In this document: one piece after another, positions 35,919 to 44,113 of the stretch
How positions within the stretch are numbered: position 1 is the stretch's first letter
Layout of the letters: each line of letters opens with the position of its first letter
Source of the DNA: CAWUEX02 sp963921305
GTDB lineage: Bacteria; Pseudomonadota; Alphaproteobacteria; Rhodospirillales; Rhodospirillaceae
Assembly: GCA_963921305.4 (NCBI GenBank)
Contig: CAWUEX030000002.1
Coordinates: forward strand, 1,736,001 to 1,800,000
Reading direction: 5' to 3'
Length of the DNA stretch: 64,000 nt
Notes under the pieces: model-generated
Database searches by the model: none
The model's input: only the letters and a program-made list of their open reading frames with translations
What the model was told of the DNA's origin: nothing
Made by a program: the position numbers and the translations under genes

Positions 35919-36766
35919 GCGGCGTCGAGAAAGGCTGCGATCTGCGCCGCTTTCTGTTTCACGCCGCCGGGTGTGCGTTCCGCTGGAAAAATCATCGCGC
36001 TTGAGTTGGGCACAAGTGCAGCTGCTTCTTCCACGCCGGTCTTAAGAGGGTCGTCCTCCGATGCACCGCATAGGGTGGGCTGGGTCATCAACGGCAGACG
36101 CTCCCGGTCAGGATGACGAAACGCGGCACGATACCCTTTGTGATAGGTCGTAAGACCCTTCAGCACTTCCAGCACGACCGCGTGTAAGGCGTCTGCCGAC
36201 GGCATGGTTTCTTCCGTACGGCGGAACTCCGGTGTGCGGCGGAAATAGGGAAAGTGAATCGCCTGATCGCGCACGAAGTTCCATGCCCATACCAGATGCT
36301 GCCCGAACTGATCGGGATGCACTTCGGGTGCATAGTTAGCGAGAAAGTCTTCTTTGTCTTCGGGTGAAAACATGCCGATGCCGTCGATGACGACCCGGCG
36401 CACCCGGTCTGGGTGGTGAATCGCGAGTTCACAGGCGATGTGCGCGCCGGTGTGGCTGCCGTACACGTCACATTGTTCCAGGTCCAGGGCATCCATCACC
36501 CGCGCAGCGCTGTCGGCGTAGTCGTCGGCGTTGGGCACGTCCTGGGTTGGCGCAACCGAGTCACCGAAGCCCAAGGTGTCCGGCGCGACCACCCGGCGGC
36601 TGGCGCTCAGCTCTGTAATCAAGGGAGACAAATTGAGTGACGACGCCGGTGACGCGTGGATCATGTACAACGGCGCCGGGCCGCCGGCACTGTCTTGTCC
36701 GGCAGTACGGTAGTGCACCAAGCCTTCTTTGATGCGCACGAAGGCGCGGTCGATAACGTTGCTCAT
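35915..36766 (-). CDS. Alpha/beta-hydrolase fold protein with an altered nucleophile elbow
   Basis: A 283-aa alpha/beta-hydrolase fold protein with the oxyanion-side loop HASPAS (residues 37-42) and the strand VVAPDTLGFGDS. The nucleophile elbow reads G-S-H-T-G (residues 103-107), putting His105 where Ser, Asp or Cys normally sits. The usual C-terminal catalytic His is also not evident (context ERTPGGVKQ). It may be a pseudo-enzyme or use other chemistry. Fold call is secure, activity is not. Confidence 0.8.
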   Translation of the reverse strand: MSNVIDRAFVRIKEGLVHYRTAGQDSAGGPAPLYMIHASPASSLNLSPLITELSASRRVVAPDTLGFGDSVAPTQDVPNADDYADSAARVMDALDLEQCDVYGSHTGAHIACELAIHHPDRVRRVVIDGIGMFSPEDKEDFLANYAPEVHPDQFGQHLVWAWNFVRDQAIHFPYFRRTPEFRRTEETMPSADALHAVVLEVLKGLTTYHKGYRAAFRHPDRERLPLMTQPTLCGASEDDPLKTGVEEAAALVPNSSAMIFPAERTPGGVKQKAAQIAAFLDAA

Positions 36767-36811
36767 GAATAGAGGCTCCGCCGCACCACGTTGTCTGTCC
36801 TATCCGCTGGT

Positions 36812-37510
36812 TTACGTCCGTCCAAAGGGGATGCGTGTGACAATCCGCATGGGGTCCTGACGTGAGATCTGACCGATCACGGTCAACTCGCGGATGCTCA
36901 GCGGCTGCTTAATCACGGGCTTGGACAGCTTTGTAATTGCAGCCGTGATTCTCTCTCGTTCCGCATCGTCCTCAATCCGGTCCGTCAGCGGGATGAAGAA
37001 GCGGAACTCTTCCATCACGTAGGGGTAGCCCCAGTGCTTCAACATGCGTTTTTGATAGACGGTCAGCTTGTCGTGCCGGTAGCGCTGATCCATGTCGATC
37101 TTAATCGGCTGCCGGTAGCCCTCGAACACGCGCACACACGCGCCTGCAAGGTCGACAAGTTGGCGTGAGGCAATCGTTGGCGTAAGAGCGATGAACTTGC
37201 CGATGATGTTGACCTCAAGCTGAGGGATGTCGACTTTGTCGAGATACTTGGCGAACAAATGCGCTGTATCCATCAAGCCATTGAACAAACTGCCATCGCT
37301 CAGCTGAAACGGTGGCTTAAGCACGCCGTGCAAACCGTCGGACCGGCGCCAGTGGGTGAGTTTTTGCAGCCGCTCTTTCGAGATTCCCTCGATCTCAGGC
37401 TGTTCGTACTGTTCCGCGGTGTCAATGTCACGGCCGAGCCATGCGCGCCCGAACTGGGCCAGCGGGCTATCCTTTTCAGGAACATAACTTAGGGCGTATC
37501 GCGCAGGCAT
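36812..37510 (-). CDS. DUF1045 family protein (2H phosphodiesterase-like)
   Basis: A 232-aa protein starting RYALSYVPEKDSPLAQFG, the typical DUF1045 N-terminus, with GRAWLGRD following. An H-G-V-L segment near residue 61 (LHGVLKPPFQL) matches the first HxTx-like motif of 2H phosphodiesterases; the second motif is weak (FIALTPT). DUF1045 proteins often sit in phosphonate operons, but no phn genes are here, so a role in phosphonate use is not supported by context. Confidence 0.8.
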   Translation of the reverse strand: MPARYALSYVPEKDSPLAQFGRAWLGRDIDTAEQYEQPEIEGISKERLQKLTHWRRSDGLHGVLKPPFQLSDGSLFNGLMDTAHLFAKYLDKVDIPQLEVNIIGKFIALTPTIASRQLVDLAGACVRVFEGYRQPIKIDMDQRYRHDKLTVYQKRMLKHWGYPYVMEEFRFFIPLTDRIEDDAERERITAAITKLSKPVIKQPLSIRELTVIGQISRQDPMRIVTRIPFGRT

Positions 37511-37733
37511 TTGCCGGTCTCAAACGTTCCGAGGATCGAAGGTGTCCTAAGACTATGAGACCCCCGCGCATATTGCACCCCCTGTTTCGGCTTCTGGGCT
37601 AGGGCGGGCGGAGCACGCTTGTTGGCGGATTCCGTGATGTTATGAAAGACTTGTTGCAAAGCTTGACTTGACCATGTTTGTCCGGCGTGTAGACAGAACT
37701 CCCTGATTCTCTATGGTTTCCGCCGGGCTTGCC

Positions 37734-39467
37734 ATGTCCTCTCCGACGCCAACCGACAATAGCCGCCTGCCCAAGCGCCTCGCTGACTTCGACACCCTGC
37801 CGGAGGCCCTGGACTATGCTGCGCAGGGGGAAACCGGTTTCAACTTCTATACTTCCCGCGGTGCGATCACCGCGGTGCTCCCGTTTGCCGAACTGAGCGC
37901 GCGCGCCAAGGACGCAGCAGCGCACGTGGTCGGCGCTGGCGCCAAACCCGGCGACCGGGTTGCCCTGTTGGCCGCGACGGCCCCCTCGTTTCTGATTTCG
38001 TTCTTTGCGTGTCTATACGCCGGGGCAATTCCGGTGCCCATGCCCACACCCGTCGCATTTGGCCGCCGGGACTCCTATGTCGATCAAATCCGTACGCAAA
38101 TCAGTTCTTCGGGCTCTGTCATTACCATTGCGCCATCGGAGTACGTGCCCTTTGTCACCGACGCCACAGAGCAACTGGATCAGTGTTTGGTGGGCACATT
38201 GGACGATCTGCTGAACGCGCCGCGCGACGACAACCTCAGACCGGGCGGTCCAGATGATCTCTGCTATATCCAGTACAGTTCCGGCAGCACGCGATTCCCG
38301 AAAGGCGTTGTGGTGAATCATCGCAACGTCATGGTCAATTGCGCAGCCATGAATCACGCCGTGAAGAACGGGCCAGGCGAACGCGGCGTGTCGTGGTTGC
38401 CGTTCTACCATGACATGGGTTTGGTCGGGTTTATGCTGGGCTGCCTGACCGGGCAGACCTCTGTTGATTATCTACCCACAGAGGAATTCGCCCGCCGGCC
38501 GCTCACGTGGCTGCGGCTGATCAGCGACAACCGGGGCACGATGTCCTACGGCCCGAGCTTCGGCTATGAGCTGTGCAGCCGCCGCTTCGCATCGTCCGCT
38601 GCAGCCGCACCCGATCTCGACTTGTCCAGTTGGCGTGTCGCGGGGATTGGCGGCGAAATGATCAAGCCAAAAGTGATGCAAGGTTTTGCCGAAGTCTTCG
38701 CGCCGCGCGGTTTTTCAGACAAAGCCTTCAATGCCTCCTATGGGTTGGCGGAGTGCGTGCTGGGCGTGTCGTTCAGTGCCCCCGGCACCGGCATGCGCAC
38801 CCATCACATTTCCAAGCAGGAGATGGGCGACAATCACCGCGCGGTCTCCGTTCCGGATGACGGCTCCGGCGAAGGACGGACGTTCGTTCTCTGCGGCAAG
38901 GTCATTCCGGGGCACACCTTGGAAATCCGCGATGACGATGGAACCGTGCTGGGCGAAAAGGAAGTGGGGCGCGTGTTCTTCTCTGGCCCAAGTGTCATGC
39001 AGGGCTATTGGGGCGATCCGGACGCCACCGCGGACTGTATTCAGGACGGCTGGCTCGACACCGGTGACCTTGGCTACGTCATGGACGGTGAACTGGTGAT
39101 TGTCGGTCGGTCCAAGGACATGATGATCGTCAACGGCCGCAACTACTGGCCGCAGGACATCGAGTGGACCGTCGAACACATGGACGGCATGCGCTCCGGC
39201 GATGCGGCGGCGTTCACCTTGGAAAAAGACGACGGCGGCGAACAGCCGACCATCTTGGTGCAGTGCCGCCCGTCTGCCGGCGATGTCCGGGCTCGGCTGG
39301 TCGATGATGTGCGCGCGCGCGTCCAAGACCAGGTGGGGTTGTTGTGCGACGTGATCCTTGTGCCCCCACGCACCTTGCCGAAAACATCCTCTGGCAAGCT
39401 CGCCCGGGGTAAAGCGAAAATCAGCTTCCTCAAGGGCGAAATTCAACCTCTCGCCGACGGCGCCTGA
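37734..39467 (+). CDS. aasR: Fatty acyl-AMP ligase / acyl-ACP synthetase of the ceramide locus (AasR-like)
   Basis: Adenylate-forming enzyme of 577 aa (584 if the upstream ATG at 37713 is used). Motifs are IQYSSGSTRFPKG for the P-loop, SYGPSFGYELC and NASYGLAECVLG in the core, and MMIVNGRNYWPQDIEW in the C-terminal domain; these are the FAAL rather than CoA-ligase versions. It should load a fatty acid onto the dedicated ACP at 40550. The gene order ligase, reductase, ACP, serine palmitoyltransferase matches the Caulobacter genes aasR, cerR, acpR and spt, which supports the symbol. Confidence 0.85.
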   Translation: MSSPTPTDNSRLPKRLADFDTLPEALDYAAQGETGFNFYTSRGAITAVLPFAELSARAKDAAAHVVGAGAKPGDRVALLAATAPSFLISFFACLYAGAIPVPMPTPVAFGRRDSYVDQIRTQISSSGSVITIAPSEYVPFVTDATEQLDQCLVGTLDDLLNAPRDDNLRPGGPDDLCYIQYSSGSTRFPKGVVVNHRNVMVNCAAMNHAVKNGPGERGVSWLPFYHDMGLVGFMLGCLTGQTSVDYLPTEEFARRPLTWLRLISDNRGTMSYGPSFGYELCSRRFASSAAAAPDLDLSSWRVAGIGGEMIKPKVMQGFAEVFAPRGFSDKAFNASYGLAECVLGVSFSAPGTGMRTHHISKQEMGDNHRAVSVPDDGSGEGRTFVLCGKVIPGHTLEIRDDDGTVLGEKEVGRVFFSGPSVMQGYWGDPDATADCIQDGWLDTGDLGYVMDGELVIVGRSKDMMIVNGRNYWPQDIEWTVEHMDGMRSGDAAAFTLEKDDGGEQPTILVQCRPSAGDVRARLVDDVRARVQDQVGLLCDVILVPPRTLPKTSSGKLARGKAKISFLKGEIQPLADGA

Positions 39468-39478
39468 CGCACACTCGA

Positions 39479-40447
39479 ATGACTGAGCCTCTGACCATTG
39501 CTGTCACGGGCGGCACCGGGTTCCTCGGCGGACATGTCCTGCGCCGTCTGCGTGCCGCGGGGCATGCCGTTAAAGCGCTGACGCGCGCACCGCGCACGTC
39601 TCATGACGATCCAATGCTGGACTGGGTCAGCGGTGATTTGTCGAACCGTGAGGCGCTCGCCGAACTCTCAAGCGGCGCTGACGTGGTTGTTCATATGGCC
39701 GGGGCCATCAAGGCCGTGTCACGTGCGGCTTTTTTTGCAGCCAACCGCGACGGCACAGCTGCCATGGTTGAAGCCGCGCGAGATCACGGCGTCAAAAAAT
39801 TTGTCCTGGTCTCATCTCTGGCAGCACGCGAGCCGGCCCTGTCACCCTACGCTGCTAGCAAGCGCGCCAGTGAACTTGCCCTTGAACTTGCCCTTGAACT
39901 GGCCCTTGATCAGTCCGCAGGCTCGATGACCCGGGTTATTCTCCGCCCACCGGCGATTTATGGACCCGGCGACCGCGAAACCGCCCGTCTGTTTCAGATG
40001 GCGGCGAACGGATTCGTTCTCGCACCGGCGGGTCCGGAGGCCCGGGTATCCATGTGCCATGCCGAGGACGTCGCCAGCGCAATCCTGGCGTGCTGCGAAA
40101 CAGATCAGACGGATCGGCCGCTTGAGATCGACGACGGCACTGAAAATGGGCATTCCTGGCCCGATCTTGCCCAATGCGCAGGAGACGCTGTGGGCCGGGA
40201 GGTAAAATTTATCCGTCTAGCGAACATTTTCGTCTGGGTGGCCGGTTTAGTAGGCAGTTGCAAAGGCATACTTAGCCGCCGCCCAGCCATGCTGACCCTC
40301 GGAAAAGTCCCGGAATTGCTGCATCCGGACTGGGTTGCGCGCGGTCCGCGTCCCGAGGGCTGGGCGCCTGAATGGAGTCTGAAAAACGGCTTTAAAGATG
40401 CAGTCGATTGGTATTGCTCACAAAATATTTTGAAACGTTACTTTTAA
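39479..40447 (+). CDS. cerR: NAD-dependent epimerase-type reductase (CerR-like)
   Basis: Extended short-chain dehydrogenase of 322 aa. The cofactor loop is TGGTGFLGGH (about residues 10-19), the Ser is in VLVSSLAA and the YxxxK motif is YAASK. In Caulobacter the equivalent gene in the spt cluster encodes the reductase acting after serine palmitoyltransferase, so I infer reduction of the 3-keto group of the sphingoid intermediate. It begins 11 bases after the ligase. A three-fold ELAL repeat interrupts the helix after the YxxxK motif. Confidence 0.82.
   Translation: MTEPLTIAVTGGTGFLGGHVLRRLRAAGHAVKALTRAPRTSHDDPMLDWVSGDLSNREALAELSSGADVVVHMAGAIKAVSRAAFFAANRDGTAAMVEAARDHGVKKFVLVSSLAAREPALSPYAASKRASELALELALELALDQSAGSMTRVILRPPAIYGPGDRETARLFQMAANGFVLAPAGPEARVSMCHAEDVASAILACCETDQTDRPLEIDDGTENGHSWPDLAQCAGDAVGREVKFIRLANIFVWVAGLVGSCKGILSRRPAMLTLGKVPELLHPDWVARGPRPEGWAPEWSLKNGFKDAVDWYCSQNILKRYF
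39872..39907 (+). repeat. In-frame 12-bp tandem repeat (three units) inside cerR
   Basis: Units 39872-39883, 39884-39895 and 39896-39907 each encode Glu-Leu-Ala-Leu; one position differs in the third unit. The repeat lengthens the helix after the catalytic Tyr/Lys by up to two turns and could vary in copy number between strains. Confidence 0.85.
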
Positions 40448-40549
40448 ATTTACTTGTCACTGTTAAGTCATTCGCCTTTATTCGAGGCTGTTGTGACGTG
40501 GGATGTGGGACTCAGGGCGTCTCAAGTCCGTTAATCGAGGGTAGGAAAA

Positions 40550-40822
40550 ATGTCGGCTGAACCTGGCGACGGCGCGTCGCAAGACGTGCGGGCTGCGGTT
40601 CTGGAGGTGTTAAACCCCTTCAATAAGACCGGCGTAACCCTCACGGACGAGACACGCTTTACGGAAGACCTGAACTTCGACTCCCTTTTGGTCATGGAGT
40701 TCGTTGCGGCCTTAGAGGACCGTCTGGATATCTCGGTACCACTGAATATTCTGCCGGATATCGAAACTGTCGGTCAGCTGGTTACCGCCACGGACCAGAT
40801 TGTTAGGGAAGAACATGGCTGA
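40550..40822 (+). CDS. acpR: Dedicated acyl carrier protein of the ceramide locus (AcpR-like)
   Basis: A 90-aa carrier protein. The phosphopantetheine Ser is in F-D-S-L-L (about residue 45-49), followed by the recognition helix VMEFVAALEDRL. It is divergent from housekeeping AcpP and lies between the reductase and serine palmitoyltransferase genes, so it should present the acyl chain to Spt. The last 8 bases overlap the spt start. A 102-base gap with an AT-rich stretch (40440-40470) precedes it and may hold an internal promoter. Confidence 0.9.
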   Translation: MSAEPGDGASQDVRAAVLEVLNPFNKTGVTLTDETRFTEDLNFDSLLVMEFVAALEDRLDISVPLNILPDIETVGQLVTATDQIVREEHG

Positions 40823-42047
40823 TTTGTTCGATCGCTTTGAACCGCTGCTTCAACGCAAGGAATCCCTTGTCGGAGATGGCGGACACGACCCATTCCAAGT
40901 GGAAATGGATGAAGTGCTATCGCAGACGGAAGCCATGATCGGCGGCCGTAAGACCATTTTGGCGGGCACCAACAATTATCTTGGCCTTACCTTTGCGCCC
41001 GATGCCCTCAAGGCCGCACATGATGCGCTTGATGCCGCCGGAACCGGCACCACCGGCAGCCGTGTCGCCAACGGAACCTACGCTGGGCACAAAGCGCTCG
41101 AAACAGAACTCTGCTCCTTCTTCGAAAAAAATCACGCCATCGTTTTCTCGACCGGCTATCTCGCTAACCTGAGTGTGCTGTCAACCCTCGTCGGACCGGA
41201 GGACTACATCCTCATGGACGCCGACTGCCATGCCAGCATTTATGACGGTGTGCGCATGGGGCAGGCGCAGATCATCCGCTTCAAACACAATGATGCAGCC
41301 GACCTCGACAAGCGTCTAGGACGCCTCGCCAAGAAACCCGGCAACAAGCTGATCGTCATTGAAGGCATCTATTCCATGCTCGGCGACAAAGCGCCGCTGG
41401 CCGACATCGTCGCCGTGAAAAACAAATACGAAGACGCCTACCTGCTCAGCGACGAAGCCCATTCCGTTGGGGTACTTGGCCGTCATGGCCGGGGTCTGCC
41501 GGAAGAATGTGGTCTCGAAGATGACGTCGATTTCATCGTCGGCACCTTCTCCAAGTCCGTCGGTACCGTCGGCGGCTTCTGTGTGTCGAACCATCCCAAA
41601 TTCGATCTGCTGCGTTTGGCGTGCCGTCCATACATCTTCACGGCGTCCCTCCCGCCCTCCGTTGTCGCGTCGGCTAAAGTATCGCTCGGTCTGGTGCATT
41701 CCGGTGGCGCGTTACGCAAACGCCTGATGCGCAATGCCGAACGCCTGCACTCTGGCCTGAGCGCTCTTGGCTTTCATCTCGGCGGTGAGGTCAGCCCGGT
41801 GGTCGCCGTGGTTGCACCAGATGTCGAAACCGGTGTCGCGTTTTGGCGTGGCCTGATCGACTCAGGCGTGTACGTCAATCTCGCTCTGCCGCCCGCCACG
41901 CCGCACAACTACACGCTGCTGCGGTGCAGTCTGTGCGCGGCGCATACCTTGGAACAGGTCGACCGTCTCATTGAAATTTTCGGTGAGGTTGGGACCGCGC
42001 TCGGGGTTATTCCCGCGGTGGCAGAGGCCAAAGCCGCCCACGGTTGA
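40815..42047 (+). CDS. spt: Serine palmitoyltransferase
   Basis: PLP-dependent alpha-oxoamine synthase of 410 aa that condenses serine with an acyl thioester to 3-ketosphinganine, the committed step of sphingolipid synthesis. PLP residues are seen in DADCHASIYDG, SDEAHSVGVLG and the lysine motif GTFSKSVGTVGG; GTFSKS is the form typical of SPT rather than of KBL or BioF. The ATG at 40815 overlaps the ACP gene, so the carrier and the enzyme are probably made together. It is the last gene of the plus-strand ceramide operon. Confidence 0.92.
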   Translation: MADLFDRFEPLLQRKESLVGDGGHDPFQVEMDEVLSQTEAMIGGRKTILAGTNNYLGLTFAPDALKAAHDALDAAGTGTTGSRVANGTYAGHKALETELCSFFEKNHAIVFSTGYLANLSVLSTLVGPEDYILMDADCHASIYDGVRMGQAQIIRFKHNDAADLDKRLGRLAKKPGNKLIVIEGIYSMLGDKAPLADIVAVKNKYEDAYLLSDEAHSVGVLGRHGRGLPEECGLEDDVDFIVGTFSKSVGTVGGFCVSNHPKFDLLRLACRPYIFTASLPPSVVASAKVSLGLVHSGGALRKRLMRNAERLHSGLSALGFHLGGEVSPVVAVVAPDVETGVAFWRGLIDSGVYVNLALPPATPHNYTLLRCSLCAAHTLEQVDRLIEIFGEVGTALGVIPAVAEAKAAHG

Positions 42048-42050
42048 GGC

Positions 42051-42965
42051 TCAGTTCAAGCCGCCGCCGCGTCTGGTTTTCCAAAGTAGTTTTAGTCCCG
42101 TCAGCACTGGGTGAGCGCGCTCGCGTTCCGTCAGCTCGACCTTCACGCCCGAGTGGCGCTCGATTTTCCAAACCGCATAGTCCAGTCCGCCGCGGAAGGT
42201 GAACGCGGCCTTGATCAACCGCAACACGTTTAATGAGCGGCCCCACCAGCGGCGCAGGTGCCACGTTCTAATCGCTCCTACTTCGGGTCCGCGTCGGGCG
42301 GATGGGTCAATATCTAATTCAGTCAAAGCGGCGGCGCCCACCGACTCAAACCAAGCCAGCTGGGCATCCACCAGCTCGTCCGCCTTGGACTCCGGCTCAG
42401 GGCGCAGTTCGGCTTTGTAAGTGGTGCGAAACGCGGTCACCCAAACGTCGCGTATGTCAAACGGGCCTGCCATCAATGGAACAGTTTTGCTCATCAGGGT
42501 GAGTACGGCACGCTGCAACGCACGCTCCACTGTGGTGCGCGCTACGTCATCGGCGGCGTAGACGATAGCGGCGGGCTGTGCGAACCGCGCCCAGATGGCA
42601 GAGGCAAACGCCGTCTCCGCTGTGCCGCGCGCGAACGCGCCCAGAGTCATCACCGCCACTTTGGCCCGTACCGCGCGCTTCTCGAACTCACACTCATGGT
42701 AATAGACGTTGGGGGGAAGCAACGTTCCGAAGGCCGCGCTGATTGGATTGCCGATGGCCGGGCCAAGCCGGTCCACCAACACATAGAAATCCAGCATCAG
42801 ATTTTCATCGGTCCCAAGGCGCAGGCAGGATCCGTAGAACACAACGGCACGCACACCGCCGCCATACGCTGCTTTCAAATGCTCGACCATCGCGTTTGCG
42901 GCGGGAAACGCGGCTTGCCCCGACGTATCTTGCATCGCGGTGGTGAGAGCGTTCGTCTCTACCAT
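42051..42965 (-). CDS. Nucleotidyltransferase-fold protein of the sphingolipid locus (Cpg-like)
   Basis: A 304-aa protein with a pol-beta-type nucleotidyltransferase start: VVFYGSCLRLG (about residue 42) followed by LDFYVLVDR. The Gly-Ser turn is present, but the second acid of the usual D-x-D pair is a Tyr. It overlaps the lipid kinase gene by 7 bases and is convergent with spt (3-base gap). In Caulobacter, genes for ceramide phosphoglycerate head-group synthesis (cpgABC) adjoin spt and include a lipid kinase and a nucleotidyltransferase-type protein; I infer the same role but do not assign which letter. Confidence 0.7.
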   Translation of the reverse strand: MVETNALTTAMQDTSGQAAFPAANAMVEHLKAAYGGGVRAVVFYGSCLRLGTDENLMLDFYVLVDRLGPAIGNPISAAFGTLLPPNVYYHECEFEKRAVRAKVAVMTLGAFARGTAETAFASAIWARFAQPAAIVYAADDVARTTVERALQRAVLTLMSKTVPLMAGPFDIRDVWVTAFRTTYKAELRPEPESKADELVDAQLAWFESVGAAALTELDIDPSARRGPEVGAIRTWHLRRWWGRSLNVLRLIKAAFTFRGGLDYAVWKIERHSGVKVELTERERAHPVLTGLKLLWKTRRGGGLN

Positions 42966-44029
42966 TGCACAAACCTTAGTTTGGCGTTGCCGTCGACGCG
43001 CACGGGGTTGTCGGGTGTGGCCTCATAGAGTTCACCGTCCAGAGTATAGGCGCCGGCGAACGAAAATGTGGCCTCGTCCGTGCGCCGTACGGTGCGCAAC
43101 CGTCCCGGGCCAACCCGTTTACTCACAATCCCCGGAACAGTTGAGAGCACCGCCCGTGCGCCAGGCCGCAAACTCAGATATGTCACCGCACCGCTGCCAT
43201 CTTCGGGTTGAGGCTTCAGCCCCAGCAGCAGGCGCGGCATGGTCGTGGCCATCACCACAAAGAACCGCCCGTCTTCGTGCCAAGCCGCGCTGCTGTCATG
43301 GCCGTTCACGTCAACCATTCCGCCTTGCTGTCCGGCTGTCATCGCCTTCCACAACAGCACGCTGATGGCCGCACTATGGGAAATCGTATTCGGCCAGCCC
43401 TTGGGATAGATCGCGCGGCGGCAATACAGAATGCCGTCGACCACGTCCGCTGCGCCAAAGAACGCGCCGTGCCGGGCGGGCTGGCCCTCTTCATGTAACG
43501 CGAGAACGGGATGCTCATGAACGGTGTCCGCCAAAGTGCCCGCGCTATGCCGTTCCAGGACTTGGGTCAGGGCCGCGCGCCGGTCGCCGGCGAGGCTCCA
43601 GGCCTCTGCGGTCATGTTGGTTTTGCCCGAGGGCAGCAGAGCCAGCGCCGGGGGCATCCCGTAAGGCCGGTCGTTGATCAGCGCGGAAAAGATCAGACCC
43701 GCGGTGCCGTCGCCACCATCCACGCAGATCGTCTCGATCCCCGCCGCCGCGCAGTCGCGCAGCGCTTGAGAAATTTGCGAGATATCCTCAATGGCGAAGG
43801 ACTGCACCCAGGGCCGGTCTGCTATTAAATCATCGGCCCAGCCAGCCGCGGCCCGATTCTGGGTGCTGAGCCGGTTGGACAATATGGCAAGCGGGGCTGG
43901 AGACACGGTCGGACGGCCTGAGACGGCGAGCGCGCAAGGCTCTAGAAGTCTTACATAATGTTTCAAAACCTTTGATTTGACGACCTTGTGCCGCACCCCC
44001 AAGGTGCGATGGCGTGCCGTCCGCCTCAA
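42959..44029 (-). CDS. cpgB: Diacylglycerol-kinase-family lipid kinase, probable ceramide kinase (CpgB-like)
   Basis: A DAGK-catalytic-domain protein of up to 356 aa. The nucleotide motif is CVDGGDGTAGLI and the second loop is LPSGKTNMTAE, which differs from the usual PxGTxND. In Caulobacter the kinase of this family beside spt phosphorylates ceramide on the way to ceramide phosphoglycerate. The N-terminus is uncertain: the ATG at 44029 gives a basic extension, and GTG or TTG codons lie closer to the conserved core (APLAILSNRLS). It is divergent from lptF and translationally coupled to the nucleotidyltransferase gene. Confidence 0.8.
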   Translation of the reverse strand: MRRTARHRTLGVRHKVVKSKVLKHYVRLLEPCALAVSGRPTVSPAPLAILSNRLSTQNRAAAGWADDLIADRPWVQSFAIEDISQISQALRDCAAAGIETICVDGGDGTAGLIFSALINDRPYGMPPALALLPSGKTNMTAEAWSLAGDRRAALTQVLERHSAGTLADTVHEHPVLALHEEGQPARHGAFFGAADVVDGILYCRRAIYPKGWPNTISHSAAISVLLWKAMTAGQQGGMVDVNGHDSSAAWHEDGRFFVVMATTMPRLLLGLKPQPEDGSGAVTYLSLRPGARAVLSTVPGIVSKRVGPGRLRTVRRTDEATFSFAGAYTLDGELYEATPDNPVRVDGNAKLRFVQW

Positions 44030-44113
44030 AGGGGTTGGGCCGGAAGAGCCGGCGGACCGGGCGCGGGTGGACTCAGGGACTGAAGGACGAGGCCTGAACC
44101 GGCCTCTCGGACT

